A DNA stretch of 64,000 nt from Halorubrum aquaticum (GCF_900113615.1 NZ_FOPZ01000005.1:1-64000), one strand, 5' to 3'; counted from the first letter of the stretch, positions 39,058-47,491 are shown. Numbers and translations are program-made. The notes: generated from the letters alone by a model not told the origin.

Positions 39058-39507
39058 TCACAGCGGTCGACGCGCGGCTCTGCCCGCGTCGCCGCGTCCC
39101 TGCCCGTCGTCGACGAGGGCGGACCGAACACACCAGCGGCAGTAGCGGTACCCCGTCCGATTTCTCGCGCCGCAGTTCCCGCAGACGACCGTCTCGTCGT
39201 CGACCTCGAGCGGCGGCGGGTCGTCGATCTCCCCCTCCGTATCGGTCGATCGAGGGGCGCCAGCGGACGAGCGGCCGTCGCTCGACGCGTCGTCGCCATC
39301 GGTGCGGGGGTCTCGAGCCGTCCGCCTGGCGAGTACCGCGTCGAACCCGGTGTGATCGTCGACCGCTGTCGGTCCCTCCGCATCGGGTGTGTCGGGCGCG
39401 TCGGGCGCGTTACCGGGTCCGCGGTTCCGGCGGGCGAGCGTCCACGCGACCGCCACGTTGATCAGGAGCATCCCCGCCAGCAGCGCGGCGAGCAGTGCCA
39501 CCGACAT
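39058..39507 (-). CDS. Membrane-anchored zinc-ribbon protein
   Basis: A 149-residue protein with one N-terminal helix (about 3-24), a disordered Asp/Ser/Pro-rich linker and a C-terminal zinc ribbon with C109, C112, C123 and C126 (VVCGNCGARNRTGYRYCRWC). The layout places the zinc ribbon in the cytoplasm at the end of a flexible tether. Function is unknown. The start at 39507 is supported by an ATATTAG box 27 nt upstream. Confidence 0.75.
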   Translation of the reverse strand: MSVALLAALLAGMLLINVAVAWTLARRNRGPGNAPDAPDTPDAEGPTAVDDHTGFDAVLARRTARDPRTDGDDASSDGRSSAGAPRSTDTEGEIDDPPPLEVDDETVVCGNCGARNRTGYRYCRWCVRSALVDDGQGRGDAGRAARRPL

Positions 39508-39601
39508 GTGCGTAACGTTAGCACTCGACGCTAATATGTTCGACGGTCGGATCGGCCGCGTCCCCGACACACTTAGTGGTCCGCGTCGAAGGGTCGACCG
39601 C

Positions 39602-39982
39602 ATGCCGGACATCATCCACACGAACGCGGCCCCGGAAGCGGTCGGCGCGTACAGCCAGGCGACGACGAACGGCGACCTCGTGTTCACGGCCGGACAGATC
39701 CCGTTGACGCCGGAGGGCGACCTCCTCGACGACGAGCCGATCGCCGAGCAGACCGAACAGGCGCTCGACAACCTGCTTGCGGTCTTGGCGGAGGCCGGCG
39801 CGGAGCCGGAGGACGTGCTCAAGACGACCGTCTTCCTCGGCGACATCGACGACTTCGAGGAGATGAACGAGGTGTACGCCGACTACTTCGACCGCGCGCC
39901 GCCGGCGCGGTCGGCGGTCCAGGCCGGCGCGCTCCCGAAGGGCGTCGGCGTCGAGATCGAGGCGGTCGCGAGCGTGGAGTGA
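39602..39982 (+). CDS. ridA: RidA family 2-iminobutanoate/2-iminopropanoate deaminase
   Basis: The 126-residue protein is a typical RidA (YjgF/YER057c/UK114), which hydrolyses reactive enamine/imine intermediates of pyridoxal-phosphate enzymes. Key segments are the N-terminal GAYSQATTNGDLVFTAGQIP and the C-terminal PPARSAVQAGALPKGVGVEIEA with the conserved arginine and glutamate. Length is exact for the family. A short gap separates it from a small membrane gene downstream. Confidence 0.93.
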   Translation: MPDIIHTNAAPEAVGAYSQATTNGDLVFTAGQIPLTPEGDLLDDEPIAEQTEQALDNLLAVLAEAGAEPEDVLKTTVFLGDIDDFEEMNEVYADYFDRAPPARSAVQAGALPKGVGVEIEAVASVE

Positions 39983-39983
39983 G

Positions 39984-40286
39984 ATGAGCGGGGGCGACGG
40001 GGAGCGCGGCCGCGACGCGACCGCCGCCTCCGCTCCCGACGACGCGGCCGCTACAGGCGCTCCCGCCACGAGGCGGAACCGGCTGCGCTCGGCTGCGCTG
40101 TGGGGGGCCGTCGGCGGGTTCGCGTTCCTCGTCGCCGCACAGGGGTACCTGCTCGTCGGCGGATCGTTCCCCTTCGGCTACGCGTGGCTGTTCGGACTGG
40201 CCGCGGTCGTCGCGGGCGGCGTCCTCGCGGTGGCGTACCTCGCGGAACACCGGATCGCTCGACGGGGGGCGAAAAGAAGGACTTAA
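39984..40286 (+). CDS. Small two-helix membrane protein of unknown function
   Basis: A 100-residue protein starting one nt after the ridA stop. The N-terminal 32 residues are polar and Ala/Asp-rich, followed by two transmembrane helices (about 36-60 and 64-86) and a basic end. No family recognised. It is presumably co-transcribed with ridA, with no visible functional link. Confidence 0.7.
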   Translation: MSGGDGERGRDATAASAPDDAAATGAPATRRNRLRSAALWGAVGGFAFLVAAQGYLLVGGSFPFGYAWLFGLAAVVAGGVLAVAYLAEHRIARRGAKRRT

Positions 40287-40288
40287 CA
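40281..40288 (+). promoter_or_regulatory. TATA box of tRNA-Ser
   Basis: ACTTAACA is centred 29-30 nt before the first base of the tRNA, the usual archaeal tRNA promoter spacing. It begins inside the end of the preceding small membrane gene. Confidence 0.55.
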
Positions 40289-40313
40289 GTCCCACCGAAT
40301 TACCTTCGAACGA

Positions 40314-40395
40314 GCCAGGATGGCCGAGTGGTAAGGCGCACGCCTGGAAAGCGTGTTCCCTTCCGGGATCGGGGGTTCAAATCCCTCTCCTGGCG
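40314..40395 (+). tRNA. tRNA-Ser (GGA)
   Basis: A complete class II tRNA. The 7-bp acceptor stem GCCAGGA/TCCTGGC (40314-40320 with 40388-40394) is followed by discriminator G40395. The anticodon stem CACGC/GCGTG encloses the loop CTGGAAA with anticodon GGA at 40346-40348. A long variable arm (TCCCTTCCGGGA hairpin) and the T-arm with GGTTCAAATCC follow. Serine identity rests on the GGA anticodon, the long variable arm and the G discriminator. CCA is not encoded. A short T-run follows at 40397-40400 and may end transcription. Confidence 0.97.
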
Positions 40396-40604
40396 CTTTT
40401 GCTGTCGCAATAACGAACGAGGAGCAGAGCGACGAGTGAGTTCCGCGACGACGAAAAGCACCACCGGATTCGAACCAGGGAGTGGATCGAGTGAAACGAC
40501 CGTGGTTCGCGTCTCTCGACGTTTCCTTCGCCGAGCGACGCCGATGGGGTTTCAATGGACCTACATAACCTTCATATGTATGGGTAGTGTTGACACGGGT
40601 GACG

Positions 40605-40775
40605 ATGCCAGACACGAAATCGGGACGCGAACGGAAGGGGAGAGGGAAGCGCCAGCAGCTCGAGAACCACCTCGCCCGACGGGAGCTCGAGGCCGACGAG
40701 GAACCGCCGGAGCCGACGCTGGAGCCGGTCGACTCGGAGTATCTCGACGAACCCGGCGAGCCGGCCGCCGAGTAG
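40605..40775 (+). CDS. Small highly charged protein of unknown function
   Basis: A 56-residue hydrophilic protein with a basic N-terminal half (KSGRERKGRGKRQQLENH) and an acidic C-terminal half. It is likely to bind nucleic acid or be disordered; this is inference. A CATATGTA box centred 28 nt upstream fits leaderless transcription. It converges on the large fusion gene. Confidence 0.65.
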   Translation: MPDTKSGRERKGRGKRQQLENHLARRELEADEEPPEPTLEPVDSEYLDEPGEPAAE

Positions 40776-40811
40776 CCGTCCCGACGGTCCGGCCGAACGA
40801 TCCGCTCTTTT

Positions 40812-43706
40812 CTACTCGTCGAGGATCGCCGCGACCTCGCTCAGCCCCGCTTCCGGGTCGTCCGTGACCGCGTGCCGGAGCGCCTCGCCGATCGCCGACC
40901 GATCGCGATACCACACCTCCGTCGGCGGATCCAGGACCCCGTTCTCGGCCATGAACCGGATCGCCGGTGCGTACGGTTCGTACGGCGACGCGGCGGCGTC
41001 CAGCGAGAACGGGTCGCCGTTCATCGTGGGGAGCTGGCCGTTCTCGACGAGCAACGAGCCGACGGCCGACGACCTGAACCCCCTGGCGACCGCGAGCGCC
41101 TCGCCGAGCAGTTCCGTGTTGGGGTTGACGACGACGTACTGGCCGTACAGGGCCGTCCGCGATCCCACCGCCCCCGTGGGCATCGGCATCACGCCGAGGG
41201 CCTCGGAGTCGATCCGGTCCTGACGGCCGACCGCCACGGAGAGCGGGAGCAGGGCGGCGACAGCGCCCCCGTCGAGGAACCGTGTCATGGTCTCGCCGAA
41301 CCCGAACTCGAGCACCGCCTCGGAGGACGTCCGTTCGACCGGCGGGTCCGCTCGATCCCCACCGAGGGCGAGGTCGTGGAGGACGTTCGCCGCCCGGACA
41401 CCCGGGGTGTCCGCGATCGTCACCTCGGCGTCGTTCGCCGGTGCCGTCTCCGTGGTCTCGTAGTAGGACCCGCCGAACCCGGCCAACACGCCCGTGAACG
41501 TCGACGGGAACCGCGACGGCCGGCCGCTCCAGACGAACCCGGCGTCCCGCCGGACGGTGGCGACCATCCGCGACCAGTCGGCCCAGGTCGGCGGCTCGGT
41601 CATCCATCCCTCGTCGTCGAACCCGGCCTCCCGGAACCGCGGCCGCCGGTAGACGACCGCCTGTGGCATGAACGAGTACGGCAGCGCGTGGACCGCGCCG
41701 TCTCCGGGGTGACGTGCCGCGGTGTCGAGCGCGGGGAAGGTCCCGTCCAGCACCTCCCCGATCCGGTGGCGGTTCGCGTGTCGGGAGAGCGGCTCGGTCG
41801 CCCCCGCGGAAAAGAGCCTCCCGAGCTCCCAGCCGTTGACGACGAACACGTCCGGTTTCGGGTCCCCAGCGTCGACGCGATCGACGAACTCCTCGAGCCG
41901 TCCGTCGCCGGCGGAGTTCGACCGGACCTCCACGTCGACCGCGTCGGGAACGTCCGAGTCGGCGATCGCCTCCGGAAGCCCCTCCAGCCACTGGTAGTAC
42001 CGGACGTCCACGGTGACGGTCCCTCCCGTGACCTCGGCGTCGGCGTCCCCCTCATCGGGGCCCACGAGGTCGTCGTCGACGTCGCCGACCGCGACCGCTC
42101 CCTTCATCCCGACCGCCTCGTGGGGGACACAGAGGTAGTTGAAGACGTCCTCGCCCGCGTCCTCGAAGGTGTGCTCGAAGGTGTACCCCGCCTCGTTCAC
42201 CGTCTCGCCGTTGTCGAACGTCTCGTCGGTGGCGACCACGTTGTGCGCGCCGCCCCGGCCGGTCCACTCCCACACCACGGTCGTCCCGGGGTCGATCAGG
42301 ACCGCGGCCGGGGCGAACCGGAGCCCGTTCTCGCCCGCGCCGACCTCGACGACGACCACGTCCCGCCCGCGGTAATCGTACGTCCCGTCGTAGTTCTCGA
42401 CGCCGTCCAGCCACCCGTCGTACGGGTCGGCCGGGGAACCGGTTCCGCCGTCGGATCCGGAACCCCCGGTCGAGGCCGTCCCACCGCTCGGGGTCGCGTC
42501 GATCTGACCGTTCCGCTCCATCGCGACGAGACCGCCCAAGCCGACGCCGGCGAGCGCGAACGCGCCGACGCCGTATTTGAGGAACGACCGTCTGGAGCCG
42601 CCGGCGTCATCCGCGTCGCCGGCTTCGCTGCCTCCGGGCGTCCCGTCGCCGGACGGATCGCCACCCTTCCCGGACGTGTCGGCGGCAGCCGCCTCGTCGG
42701 CCGTGGCGGCCGCCGTTCCCGCCGCGGCCGCCCCGCCGGTCGTCCTCCCGTCGTCCTCCGTCCCGTCGTCTCCCGCCCCGGCGTCGTCGTCCTCAGTCGC
42801 GGCCCCGTCGTCTCCGGGTTCCTCGGGCGTCGGCGCGACGGTCGCGGCGAGCGCGTCCGCCTCGCGGTCCCCCGTGTCGACCGTCGGAACGGCGTCGAGG
42901 AGGTCCCGACCCAGCGGGTACGTCGTCGCGTACCGGTCCGCCGGGTCGCTCTCGGTCGCGCGGCGGATCGGCCGCACGGCACCCTCCGGGAGGTCCGCCG
43001 AGAGTCCGTCGACGTCGATCCCGCCGCGGATCGCGGCGGCCAGCGCCGCCGGGTCGTCGGCGTCGACGTTCGGGAACGGCGACCCGTCTCCGAGCGCCGC
43101 GGCGGCGAGCGCGCCGATCCGATAGACGTCGGTCCGCTTCGAGGCGTGGTCGCCCTCGAGCTGTTCGGGCGCGGTGTAGGGCGTCGTCGGGGGGTCCTCG
43201 ACGAGCCGGCTGAGCCCCCAGTCGTCGACGACCGCGACGGGTCCGTCGGCGTCGACGCGGAAGGAGAGACAGTCGGGGTGGAGCGCGAGGTGACACGGCG
43301 TGGAGCCGTACCGGGAGTAGGTACGGAGGACCTCACACACGTCGAAGAGCAGCTCGGCCCGCGTCCGCGGGTCACACGCCCGCGCGGTCTCGAGGGTGGT
43401 TCCGGTCGCCCACGCCTCGAGCTCGTCGGGGACGTACTCGACGGCGACCCAGGGCCGCGGGTCGGTCCCCCAGTCGCGCAGTCCGCGGACGGTCCGGCGC
43501 TCGTCGACGGTGGCCCACTGGCGGGCGAGCGCGTCGAACCGGTCGAACCGGTCGCTCGGAACCTTCCCGGTCGGCGTCCTGATCGCGACGGGATTCCCCT
43601 CCTCGTCCGTCCCATGGTACGTCGTCCACCGCGGCGTCCTCCCGACGCGATCGCCGACCGACCACGTTCCGTTTCGGCCCTCGACGGGCCCCTCGAACCC
43701 ATCCAT
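40812..43706 (-). CDS. Pseudokinase - Tat/TM - cupredoxin - solute-binding fusion protein
   Basis: A 964-residue chimeric protein. (1) Residues 15-275: Ser/Thr kinase-like fold, with the beta-3 lysine replaced (VAIR, R43), the HRD loop reading HLALHPDCL (139-147), DWG at 162-164 and TAPEQ at 178-182, so catalytically doubtful. (2) 280-370: acidic low-complexity linker. (3) 371-396: SRRSFLKYGVGAFALAGVGL, a twin-arginine motif plus hydrophobic helix. (4) 425-545: halocyanin-like cupredoxin with copper ligands H488, C526, H529 and M534. (5) 563-960: family 1 ABC-type solute-binding domain. The predicted topology is kinase inside, copper and binding domains outside. No permease or ATPase genes adjoin it. 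Function not known; a copper/redox- or ligand-sensing membrane receptor is the best inference. A TATA box 28 nt upstream fixes the start. Confidence 0.88.
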   Translation of the reverse strand: MDGFEGPVEGRNGTWSVGDRVGRTPRWTTYHGTDEEGNPVAIRTPTGKVPSDRFDRFDALARQWATVDERRTVRGLRDWGTDPRPWVAVEYVPDELEAWATGTTLETARACDPRTRAELLFDVCEVLRTYSRYGSTPCHLALHPDCLSFRVDADGPVAVVDDWGLSRLVEDPPTTPYTAPEQLEGDHASKRTDVYRIGALAAAALGDGSPFPNVDADDPAALAAAIRGGIDVDGLSADLPEGAVRPIRRATESDPADRYATTYPLGRDLLDAVPTVDTGDREADALAATVAPTPEEPGDDGAATEDDDAGAGDDGTEDDGRTTGGAAAAGTAAATADEAAAADTSGKGGDPSGDGTPGGSEAGDADDAGGSRRSFLKYGVGAFALAGVGLGGLVAMERNGQIDATPSGGTASTGGSGSDGGTGSPADPYDGWLDGVENYDGTYDYRGRDVVVVEVGAGENGLRFAPAAVLIDPGTTVVWEWTGRGGAHNVVATDETFDNGETVNEAGYTFEHTFEDAGEDVFNYLCVPHEAVGMKGAVAVGDVDDDLVGPDEGDADAEVTGGTVTVDVRYYQWLEGLPEAIADSDVPDAVDVEVRSNSAGDGRLEEFVDRVDAGDPKPDVFVVNGWELGRLFSAGATEPLSRHANRHRIGEVLDGTFPALDTAARHPGDGAVHALPYSFMPQAVVYRRPRFREAGFDDEGWMTEPPTWADWSRMVATVRRDAGFVWSGRPSRFPSTFTGVLAGFGGSYYETTETAPANDAEVTIADTPGVRAANVLHDLALGGDRADPPVERTSSEAVLEFGFGETMTRFLDGGAVAALLPLSVAVGRQDRIDSEALGVMPMPTGAVGSRTALYGQYVVVNPNTELLGEALAVARGFRSSAVGSLLVENGQLPTMNGDPFSLDAAASPYEPYAPAIRFMAENGVLDPPTEVWYRDRSAIGEALRHAVTDDPEAGLSEVAAILDE

Positions 43707-43730
43707 ACGCCGTCGTTTTCGGTGCCCCCT

Positions 43731-43737
43731 AATAACG
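43731..43737 (-). promoter_or_regulatory. TATA box of the fusion gene
   Basis: GTTATTA on the minus strand is centred 28 nt before the ATG at 43706, indicating a leaderless transcript. Confidence 0.6.
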
Positions 43738-43923
43738 GGTGCCCATCGATCTCACGACTGATACGCGAGTCTGATATAAAGCGGCCTCCTCGGGACCCCG
43801 ACCGACCGCGAAAAACCATGCGATTAGTCAACACTATTCTCGGTCCGAAGTCGCTTCGTCGGGGAGTTTTGAGAGTCGGCGTCTCGCTTCCCTCGCCCGC
43901 TCCGAGAGACACGGTTGCGATGG

Positions 43924-43933
43924 GTTTATATAG
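43924..43933 (+). promoter_or_regulatory. TATA box of the thermosome gene
   Basis: GTTTATATAG is centred 28 nt before the ATG at 43957. It is a strong archaeal TATA element, preceded by a CGATGG segment in the BRE position. Confidence 0.75.
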
Positions 43934-43956
43934 AATCACAATCAATCAAACGCTGT

Positions 43957-45618
43957 ATGAGCCAGCGAATGCAGCAGGGTCAGCCGATGATCATCATGGG
44001 CGACGACGCCCAGCGCGTCAAGGACAAGGACGCACAGGAGTACAACATCTCCGCGGCGCGCGGCGTCGCCGAGTCCGTACGCTCGACGCTCGGACCGAAG
44101 GGAATGGACAAGATGCTCGTCGACTCGATGGGAGACGTCACCATCACGAACGACGGCGTCACCATCCTGCAGACGATGGACATCGACAACCCGACCGCCG
44201 AGATGATCGTCGAGGTCGCCGAGACCCAGGAGGACGAGGCCGGCGACGGAACGACGAGCGCGGTCGCCATCGCGGGCGAACTGTTGAAGAACGCCGAGGA
44301 CCTCCTCGAGCAGGACATCCACCCCACCGCGGTGATCAAGGGGTTCAACCTCGCGAGCGAGCACGCCCGCGAGCAGGTCGACGAGATCGCCACGGCCGTC
44401 GACGCCGACGACACGGAGACGCTGAAGAACGTCGCCGAGACGTCGATGACGGGCAAGGGCGCGGAGCTCGAGAAGGACGTCCTCGCGGACCTCGTCGTCC
44501 GCGCGATCCAGGAGGTCACCGTCGAGGCCGAGGACGGCTCGCACGTCGTCGACCTCCAGAACCTGAACATCGAGACGCGGACCGGGCGCTCGGCCGGCGA
44601 GTCCCGGCTGCTCTCCGGCGCGGTCGTCGACAAGGACCCGGTCCACGACGACATGCCCACCGACTTCGAGGAGGCGAACGTCCTGCTCCTCAACGAGGCC
44701 ATCGAGGTCGAGGAGGCGGACGTCGACACCTCGGTCAACGTCGACTCGCCCGACCAGCTCCAGAAGTTCCTCGACCAGGAGGAGGAACAGCTCCGCGAGA
44801 AGGTCGACCGGATCGTCGAGAGCGGCGCGGACGTCGTCTTCTGTCAGAAGGGGATCGACGACCTCGCCCAGCACTACCTCGCGAAGGAGGGAATCCTCGC
44901 GGTCCGTCGGACGAAGAAGTCCGACATGAAGTTCCTGAAGAACGTCCTCGACACGACGATCGTCACCGACATCGACTCGCTGTCGGCAGACGACGTCGCG
45001 GTCGGCTCGGTCACTCGTGACGCCGAGGAGGAACTGTTCTACGTCGAGGGCGAGAACCCCCACGGCGCGACGCTCCTGCTTTACGGCTCGACCGAGCACG
45101 TCGTCGACGAGCTCGAGCGCGGGATCAACGACGCGATCGACGTGGTCGCGACGACCGTCTCCGACGGTCGGACGCTCCCCGGCGGCGGCGCGATCGAGGT
45201 CGAACTCGCGAGTCGGCTCCGTGACTTCGCCGACTCCGTCTCCGGACGCGAGCAGCTCGCCGTCGAGGCGTTCGCCGACTCCCTCGAGTTGATCCCCCGC
45301 GTCCTCGCCGAGAACGCCGGGCTCGACTCCATCGACCTCCTGGTCGACCTCCGTGCGGCCCACGAGTCGGGCGACGAGAACGCCGGCCTCAACGTCTTCA
45401 CCGGCGAGGTCGAGGACACCTTCGAGGCGGGCGTCGTCGAGACGGCCCACGCCAAGGAGCAGGCGATCTCCTCGGCCGCCGAGGCCGCGAACCTCGTGCT
45501 CAAGATCGACGACATCATCGCGGCCGGCGACCTCTCCACCTCCGGCGGCGACGACGAGGGCGGCGCCGGCGGCATGGGAGGCATGGGCGGCATGGGTGGC
45601 ATGGGCGGCGCGATGTGA
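43957..45618 (+). CDS. Thermosome subunit (group II chaperonin)
   Basis: The 553-residue protein is a CCT/thermosome subunit that folds proteins in an ATP-driven double ring. The equatorial domain shows VRSTLGPKGMDKMLVDSMGD (42-60), NDGVTIL and the catalytic GDGTT (96-100). The apical domain follows, and the last equatorial part has VSDGRTLPGGGAIEVELA. The C-terminus is a series of GGM repeats (GGMGGMGGMGG) that line the cavity floor in this family. Haloarchaea carry two or three paralogues; which one this is cannot be told. The ATG at 43957 is set by the TATA box. Confidence 0.96.
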   Translation: MSQRMQQGQPMIIMGDDAQRVKDKDAQEYNISAARGVAESVRSTLGPKGMDKMLVDSMGDVTITNDGVTILQTMDIDNPTAEMIVEVAETQEDEAGDGTTSAVAIAGELLKNAEDLLEQDIHPTAVIKGFNLASEHAREQVDEIATAVDADDTETLKNVAETSMTGKGAELEKDVLADLVVRAIQEVTVEAEDGSHVVDLQNLNIETRTGRSAGESRLLSGAVVDKDPVHDDMPTDFEEANVLLLNEAIEVEEADVDTSVNVDSPDQLQKFLDQEEEQLREKVDRIVESGADVVFCQKGIDDLAQHYLAKEGILAVRRTKKSDMKFLKNVLDTTIVTDIDSLSADDVAVGSVTRDAEEELFYVEGENPHGATLLLYGSTEHVVDELERGINDAIDVVATTVSDGRTLPGGGAIEVELASRLRDFADSVSGREQLAVEAFADSLELIPRVLAENAGLDSIDLLVDLRAAHESGDENAGLNVFTGEVEDTFEAGVVETAHAKEQAISSAAEAANLVLKIDDIIAAGDLSTSGGDDEGGAGGMGGMGGMGGMGGAM

Positions 45619-45955
45619 GCTCCGGCAGGTAAGACTCACACGGATCCCGTCCACCACCGACCGCCGAACCGCGCCAGTCGAACGACGCTCCGACCCACTT
45701 CTCGCCGTTTCGATTTTCGATGTTTCACCGACCGATACCGCCAGCGTCGCCTCCGCGTCACCACGCGTCCGATCCCCCTTCCGATTCGAATCGAGCAGTC
45801 GAACCGTTTCACGCCGTCGTGCCGTTTCGTACGGCCGTTTCGTGTGAGCGCTTCGCGTGACCGTTTCGATCCGCCGTCCGCCGCGGAGGGAGACCGTTAC
45901 AGCTCGTGATAATCGGTTCCGAAACGTCTTGTGTCGGCGGTGTGACCTCCGGACA
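45619..45955. other. Intergenic region with CGTTTC-rich tract
   Basis: This 337-bp gap between the thermosome and histidine kinase genes holds no convincing ORF. From about 45700 it is enriched in CCGTTTC/CGTTTCG repeats (at least four close copies around 45799-45870). A TGATAATCGG box lies near 45907, 46 nt before the kinase start. The first part is probably the thermosome 3' region. Confidence 0.5.
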
Positions 45956-47416
45956 ATGGCTGGATCGACGGACGTCTCCGTACTCTACGTCAACGACGAT
46001 CCCGAACTCCTCCGATTGGTCGCTCGACGGCTCGAACGCGAGGACGATCGGATCGTCGTTCGGACCGCCGAGTCGGTCGACGCGGCGGAGGAGGTCCGCT
46101 CGCGTCACGGCGTCGACTGTATCGTGAGCGACCACCACATGCCGGGCCGGACCGGGCTCGAATACCTCCGATCGGTCCGCGAGAACGACGACGGGATCCC
46201 GTTCCTCCTCTTCACCGAGACGGGCGACGAGGAGGTCGCCAGCGAGGCCATCTCCGTCGGCGTCACCGACTACGTCATCCACCGGGCGATCGGCGACCCC
46301 TCCCCGCTTCTGGCGCAGAAGATCCGCTCGGCCGTCGAACACGAACGGACGCAACGACGGATGGACCGAACGGCCCGACAGCTCCGGTCGGTCGCCGAGG
46401 CGACCAACGACGCGCTGTGGATCTTCTCGGCGGACTGGGGGGAGCTCCACTTCATCAACTCCGCGTACGAGAGCGTCTTCGGGCAGCCGGCCGCGGAGCT
46501 CCGAGCGGAGCCGCAGTCGTTCCTCGATCGGGTACACGACGAGGACGTCGACCGCGTCGAGCGAGCGATGGCTCGTGCCTCGAACGGGGAGCACGTCCGG
46601 ATCGAGTACCGCGTGAACAAGTCCGCGGAGCTCCAGTCGTGGGTCGAGTCGCGGTGTACTCCGGTCGTCGACGACGGAGGCGAAACCGAGTTCATCAGCG
46701 GATTCAGTCGGGAGATAACCGACCGGAAGTACTACGAGGCGAGTCTCGTCGAGAAGAACGAGCAGCTGGAGCGGTTCGCGTCGACGGTCGCACACGACCT
46801 GCGGAACCCCCTGAACGTCGCCGACGGGAACGTCGATCTCGCGAGGGAGGACGACGACAGCCCCTACCTCGAGACCAGCGCCCGGGCGCTCGCGCAGATG
46901 GACGACCTCATCGACGACCTCCTCACGCTCGCGAAGCAGGGGACGGCGATCGACGACCGGTCGCCGGTCGGGTTCGAGTCGCTGGTCCGTTCCTCGATCG
47001 AGGACCTGCTGTTACCGGAAGCGACCCTCGAGATCGTCGGGTCCGGGACGCTCCGCTGTGACCCGGACCGGACGGCCGAGGCGTTTGGGAACCTCTTCCG
47101 TAACGCCCTCGACCACGGCGGCGAGTCGGTGACCGTCACCGTGGGCGTGCTCGAGGCCGGGAACGGCTTCTACGTCGAGGACGACGGGCCGGGGATCGCC
47201 CCGTCCGAACGCGAGACCGTCTTCGAGCGGGGCCACACCACCTCCGAGCACGGCAGCGGCCTCGGCCTCGCGATCGTCGACCGGATCGTCACGGCACACG
47301 GCTGGGAGATAGAGATCGCGGAGGGGACCGACGGCGGCGCGCGTTTCGAGGTCATCGGTCCCGACCTCGATCCGACCGAAGCCGCCGACCCGAAGCCGGC
47401 CGGACCCGGGGCGTAG
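45956..47416 (+). CDS. REC-PAS-histidine kinase (hybrid sensor)
   Basis: A 486-residue cytoplasmic sensor kinase. An N-terminal receiver domain has acidic pair DD near 14-15 and phospho-acceptor D59 (IVSDHHMPG). The conserved receiver lysine is replaced (H109 in DYVIHRAI). A PAS domain spans about 140-257. The HisKA helix holds H280 in FASTVAHDLRNPL, and the ATPase domain has NLFRNALDHGG, DDGPGIA and GSGLGLAIV boxes. No membrane segment. It is an archaeal soluble kinase type; the signal is unknown. No partner response regulator is adjacent. Confidence 0.9.
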   Translation: MAGSTDVSVLYVNDDPELLRLVARRLEREDDRIVVRTAESVDAAEEVRSRHGVDCIVSDHHMPGRTGLEYLRSVRENDDGIPFLLFTETGDEEVASEAISVGVTDYVIHRAIGDPSPLLAQKIRSAVEHERTQRRMDRTARQLRSVAEATNDALWIFSADWGELHFINSAYESVFGQPAAELRAEPQSFLDRVHDEDVDRVERAMARASNGEHVRIEYRVNKSAELQSWVESRCTPVVDDGGETEFISGFSREITDRKYYEASLVEKNEQLERFASTVAHDLRNPLNVADGNVDLAREDDDSPYLETSARALAQMDDLIDDLLTLAKQGTAIDDRSPVGFESLVRSSIEDLLLPEATLEIVGSGTLRCDPDRTAEAFGNLFRNALDHGGESVTVTVGVLEAGNGFYVEDDGPGIAPSERETVFERGHTTSEHGSGLGLAIVDRIVTAHGWEIEIAEGTDGGARFEVIGPDLDPTEAADPKPAGPGA

Positions 47417-47491
47417 CCGGTCGTCCCCCTCTCCGTCCCTCGGTAGCGACGCTTCAGCAAGGATAAGTACCCCTCCGGCAAGAGTTGCGAT

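Noticed and set aside
40812-43706. The fusion gene as an assembly or frameshift artefact joining separate genes
   Set aside because: The frame is continuous without stops. The domain junctions are acidic or glycine-rich linkers typical of real multidomain haloarchaeal proteins, and there is a single promoter at the N-terminal end. No start with a promoter precedes the later domains.
40872-45020. A 1382-codon open frame on the plus strand
   Set aside because: It runs antisense through the whole fusion gene and then out of frame into the thermosome gene. Its product is Arg/Pro/Gly-rich with no domain. Long spurious frames are normal in DNA this GC-rich.
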